Below are positions 61,453-64,000 of a DNA stretch of 64,000 nucleotides, one piece after another. A model generated the notes under the pieces. The model saw nothing but the letters and a program-made list of their open reading frames with translations. It was not told the origin of the DNA and ran no database searches. The DNA comes from Arthrobacter sp. OAP107 (GTDB lineage Bacteria; Actinomycetota; Actinomycetes; Actinomycetales; Micrococcaceae): NCBI RefSeq assembly GCF_040546765.1, contig NZ_JBEPOK010000001.1, positions 2,232,001 through 2,296,000 on the forward strand. Reading direction: 5' to 3'. Positions within the stretch are counted from its first letter, which is position 1; each line of letters opens with the position of its first letter. The position numbers and the translations under genes are program-made.

Positions 61453-62157
61453 ATGACCCAGACCCATTCCGCCGGCACCGTGCAGCCGGCAAAGCGCAGC
61501 CGCTGGAACGCCACCGACCTCGGACTCATCGCAGTCTTCGCCGCGCTCGTGGCGGCGTCAGCCCTGGTGGCCGCCATCCCCGTGGGTGGCCTCGGCGTCC
61601 CCATCACGCTCCAGACCCTCGCCGTCATACTGACCGGCCTTGCCCTTGGCCCCGGCCGCGCGTTCGCCGCCGTCGGCCTCTACACCCTCCTTGGGCTCGC
61701 CGGGCTCCCCATTTTCAGCGGTGGCCGCAGCGGACTGGGCATCCTGGCCGGACCGTCTGCCGGTTACATCATCGCCTTCCCGCTTGCCGCCGCAGCGGTG
61801 GGCTGGCTGGCCGCCGTCGTCGTCCGCCGCACGGTCAAGTTCCGTGCCGTGTTCCTGTTCGCCGCCGCCATGGCCGCCAGCATCGTGCTGATCCACGGAC
61901 TGGGCGTCGCCGGCATGATGGTCAACGCCAAGCTGGACTTCGACAAGGCGGTCCTGGCCGACCTCCCCTTCTACCCGGGTGACATCATCAAGAACGTCCT
62001 CGCCGTTGCGGTGGCCACCGCCCTGCACAAGGCGTTCCCCGACCTGCTGGTCCGCCGCGTCCGGAAGCTCCCGCAGCAGCCGGCCACGCAGCAGGCTGCC
62101 AGGCCGGAGGCAACAACGCCGGAAGCCACGGAGCCGAAAGCAACCACCCAGCAGTGA
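61453..62157 (+). CDS. bioY: biotin transporter BioY (S component)
   Basis: This 234-residue membrane protein has six helices. It shows ALVAAIPVGGLGVPITLQTLAVILTGLALGPGRAFAAVGLYTLLGLAGLPIFSGGRSGLGILAGPSAGYIIAFPLAA, the signature of the biotin-binding S component of ECF transporters. The C-terminal tail carries PEATT-like pentapeptide repeats. bioM and bioN follow with 4-nt overlaps, giving the full energised system. Confidence 0.96.
   Translation: MTQTHSAGTVQPAKRSRWNATDLGLIAVFAALVAASALVAAIPVGGLGVPITLQTLAVILTGLALGPGRAFAAVGLYTLLGLAGLPIFSGGRSGLGILAGPSAGYIIAFPLAAAAVGWLAAVVVRRTVKFRAVFLFAAAMAASIVLIHGLGVAGMMVNAKLDFDKAVLADLPFYPGDIIKNVLAVAVATALHKAFPDLLVRRVRKLPQQPATQQAARPEATTPEATEPKATTQQ
62104..62148 (+). 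repeat. 15-bp imperfect repeat in the BioY C-terminal codons
   Basis: CCGGAGGCAACAACG, CCGGAAGCCACGGAG and CCGAAAGCAACCACC encode PEATT-PEATE-PKATT. Confidence 0.75.
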
Positions 62158-62879
62158 GCACCGTCTCCCTCAGGAACGCAGGGGTCAGCGTGGCCGTGGA
62201 CGGCCGCCCTGACCCCAAAGTCCTGCTGCAGGACCTCTCGCTGGAGCTCACCGAGCAGCGGATCGGTGTGATCGGTGCCAACGGTTCCGGCAAGTCCACC
62301 CTGCTCCGCCTTCTCAACGGACTCGTGGCCCCCACCGAAGGGACCGTGACGGTCAACGGCGCCGACACCCTCCGCAACGTAAGCGCCGTGCGCCGGCAGG
62401 TGGGCTTCGTGTTCACCGATCCCCTTTCCCAGCTGGTCATGCCCACCGGCCGCGAGGACGTGGAACTCTCGCTCCGGCGCTCGGTGCGGAATGGCAGGGA
62501 GCGCCGGGAGCAGGCCACCGCCGCGCTGGACCGCTTCGGGCTCCTGCCGCTGGCTGACCAGAGCATCTACGAACTCTCCGGCGGCGAACGGCAGCTCCTG
62601 GCACTGGCATCCGTGCTGGCGGTGGAACCTGGAATCCTGGTGCTGGACGAGCCCTCCACGCTCCTGGACCTCCGGAACCGCGAACTGCTGCGCCGCACTC
62701 TCGCCGGGCTGAGCCAGCAGATCGTCATGTCCACCCATGACCTGGAGCTGGCGCTGGACATGGACCGGGTTTTGGTGGTCGAAGCCGGACGGATAGCGTA
62801 CGACGGCGCTGCTGCCGCCGCCGTCGAGCATTACCGCTCGCTTTCCGCGCGGAGCCTGTCAGGCGGGGACTTCCGGTGA
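62154..62879 (+). CDS. ECF transporter ATPase, biotin system (BioM)
   Basis: This 241-residue ABC ATPase has GANGSGKSTLLRLLNGLVAP (Walker A), the Q-loop near VGFVFTDPLSQLVMPT, YELSGGERQLLALASVLA (signature), ILVLDEPSTLLDL (Walker B) and MSTHDLELAL (switch His). It energises biotin uptake with BioY and BioN. The GTG start overlaps the bioY stop. Confidence 0.95.
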   Translation: MSTVSLRNAGVSVAVDGRPDPKVLLQDLSLELTEQRIGVIGANGSGKSTLLRLLNGLVAPTEGTVTVNGADTLRNVSAVRRQVGFVFTDPLSQLVMPTGREDVELSLRRSVRNGRERREQATAALDRFGLLPLADQSIYELSGGERQLLALASVLAVEPGILVLDEPSTLLDLRNRELLRRTLAGLSQQIVMSTHDLELALDMDRVLVVEAGRIAYDGAAAAAVEHYRSLSARSLSGGDFR

Positions 62880-63499
62880 GGGGCCACGGCTTCCTGCTCG
62901 CCAACTACGTGCCCGGCACGTCACTGATCCACCGCATGCCGCTGTGGCTGAAGTTCCTGCTGGTCCTGGCCTGCGGAATGGCCTCGTTCCTGATAGTCGA
63001 CTGGCGGCTGGCCGCCGGAGCCCTCGGCGTGATGTGCGCGCTGTTCCTGCTCAGTGGCGCCGGGGCCGTGCGCCTTTTCCGCGCGGTGCGGCCGCTGCTG
63101 CCGATCCTGCTGGTCATCGGCGCGTTCCAGTGGTGGCAGCTGGGCGGGTCCGTTGCCGCGCGGATCGTCCTGAACATCCTGCTGTGCGTCGTGGCAGCGT
63201 CCCTGCTGACCGCCACCACGCCGCTGCACCGGCTGCTCGACGGCGTGGTGTCCCTCGCCCGCCCGTTCCGGCGCTTCGGTGCGGACCCCGAGCGCTTCGC
63301 CCTGACCATCGCCATCATGCTGCGGAGCATTCCCTTTATCGCCGGGGCCTTCGCCGACGTCCGGGACTCGGCGCGCGCCCGCGGACTGGAACGTAACCCG
63401 CGAGCACTCGTCCTGCCGGTATTCATCACCACTGTCGCCTACGCCCGCCATACCGGCGAGGCGCTGGCTGCGCGCGGACTGGGTGAGCCGGAGGACTGA
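62876..63499 (+). CDS. ECF transporter T component, biotin system (BioN)
   Basis: This 207-residue membrane protein has about five helices. The coupling helices carry the two EcfT Ala-Arg-Gly-type motifs: RDSARARGLERNPRALVLP and HTGEALAARGLGEPED. It opens FLLANYVPGTSLIHRMPLWLKFLLVLA, typical of EcfT. It couples the ATPase to BioY. The GTG start overlaps the ATPase stop. Confidence 0.95.
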   Translation: MRGHGFLLANYVPGTSLIHRMPLWLKFLLVLACGMASFLIVDWRLAAGALGVMCALFLLSGAGAVRLFRAVRPLLPILLVIGAFQWWQLGGSVAARIVLNILLCVVAASLLTATTPLHRLLDGVVSLARPFRRFGADPERFALTIAIMLRSIPFIAGAFADVRDSARARGLERNPRALVLPVFITTVAYARHTGEALAARGLGEPED

Positions 63500-63519
63500 G
63501 CGAGCCACAGTCGCCCGTC

Positions 63520-64000
63520 TCAACTGGCCGCCGTCGACCGCTTCTTCCCTGCCGGCCCCGTTGACTGCCCTTCCTCGAAACGGCAGATCACGACGGCTTG
63601 GCGCATGGGACCGCCCGGTTCCTCGAGCTGATCCACCAGCGTCTCCACACCCATCCGTCCCAGCTCGGTGCTGGGCAGGGTGAGGACAGTCAGCCGCGGA
63701 TCCGTCGTGGCCGCCACATCGGGCGTCGAGCCGATCAGCAGGACTGACATGTCGCCGGGAACGTCGATGCCGTGCTTGTCCAGGCCGTTGATGAAGCCGA
63801 AGGACGCGTTGTCGTTCATGAGGATCACGGCCGTCGTGTCCGGGGCGGTCCTGAGCAGCCTTTCAGCAGCTCCCTGACCGGAGATCGGCGATTCCTCGCA
63901 CGAGATGTGGACCGATTCCAGCCCTCGGCGGTCCACTTCCGCGGCGAAGGCCGCCCGGCTGCGCACGACGGGGCCGTAACCGTTCAGGGCATGCTCGGCC
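63520..64000 (-). CDS. LacI family regulator, C-terminal part (cut by window edge)
   Basis: The frame is open to the right edge (AEHALNGYGPVVRSRAAFAAEVDRRG) and encodes the sugar-binding domain of LacI/GalR repressors: TAVILMNDNASFGFINGLDKHGIDVPGDMSVLLIGSTPDVAATTDPRLTVLTLPSTELGRMGVETLVDQL. The DNA-binding headpiece lies outside the window, so the target genes are unknown. It is convergent with bioN. Confidence 0.9.
   Translation of the reverse strand, partial: AEHALNGYGPVVRSRAAFAAEVDRRGLESVHISCEESPISGQGAAERLLRTAPDTTAVILMNDNASFGFINGLDKHGIDVPGDMSVLLIGSTPDVAATTDPRLTVLTLPSTELGRMGVETLVDQLEEPGGPMRQAVVICRFEEGQSTGPAGKKRSTAAS

Overview
The window is high-GC DNA with dense genes, frequent ATGA/GTGA stop-start overlaps and many apparently leaderless starts. 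It looks like the chromosome of an Arthrobacter/Pseudarthrobacter-type actinobacterium (Micrococcaceae). Pointers are the short corynebacterial-type GlgA divergent from GlgC, a HtdX/FabG4/FadA2-like lipid operon as known from mycobacteria, a DUF222-HNH (13E12-type) protein, DUF3099, a Zn-less L31 and an ECF biotin transporter. I see no prophage, insertion sequence, rRNA or CRISPR array. Taxonomy is inferred from gene content only.

Layout. 1-5.5 kb: the end of an acyl-CoA dehydrogenase gene, an M20 peptidase, tRNA-Leu(GAG), a DUF3311/sodium-solute symporter pair and a frameshifted class V aminotransferase. 5.5-12.5 kb: two tandem RND permeases flanking a very small adaptor-like lipoprotein. 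13-18 kb: a tartrate/glycerate catabolic locus (LysR regulator, tartrate/D-malate-type dehydrogenase, DctA-type carrier, glycerate kinase) with two matching candidate LysR boxes. 18-22.5 kb: small proteins, YqeY, an M50 peptidase, a glutathionyl-hydroquinone-reductase-like GST and a FUSC protein. 22.4-29 kb: the MaoC-FabG4-thiolase operon, divergent from a TetR regulator and an acyl-CoA oxidase-like enzyme, with a perfect inverted-repeat operator between them. 29-32 kb: glycogen synthesis (glgA/glgC). 32-38.5 kb: an unusual zinc-ribbon SDR, a PPOX protein, the transglutaminase/alpha-E/ATP-grasp peptide cluster and a YeiH-type carrier. 38.5-45 kb: PepN, a domain-swapped lipoate ligase, L31, TrmH, TauE and an ABC ATPase. 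45-50 kb: ArsR plus CDF metal efflux, an MFS carrier, PAP2 phosphatase and SerB. 50-55 kb: VOC and SDR enzymes, FabG, and the DUF3099-zinc ribbon-SURF1-YbaK run. 55-59.5 kb: a DHFR-like protein, a GntR/DUF1648 pair with a perfect operator, and DUF222-HNH with a coupled small ORF. 59.5-64 kb: an ABC-F protein, bioY-bioM-bioN and a partial LacI regulator.

Cross-cutting observations. At least eight loci carry 15-bp (five-codon) tandem repeats, or in one case 16-bp repeats, mostly at the ends or linkers of unrelated proteins. At least ten genes have a TAnnnT box 6-8 nt before the start codon and no ribosome binding site, the pattern expected of leaderless mRNAs. The most unusual gene set is the RND-lipoprotein-RND operon, in which one permease has lost proton-relay residues that the other keeps.
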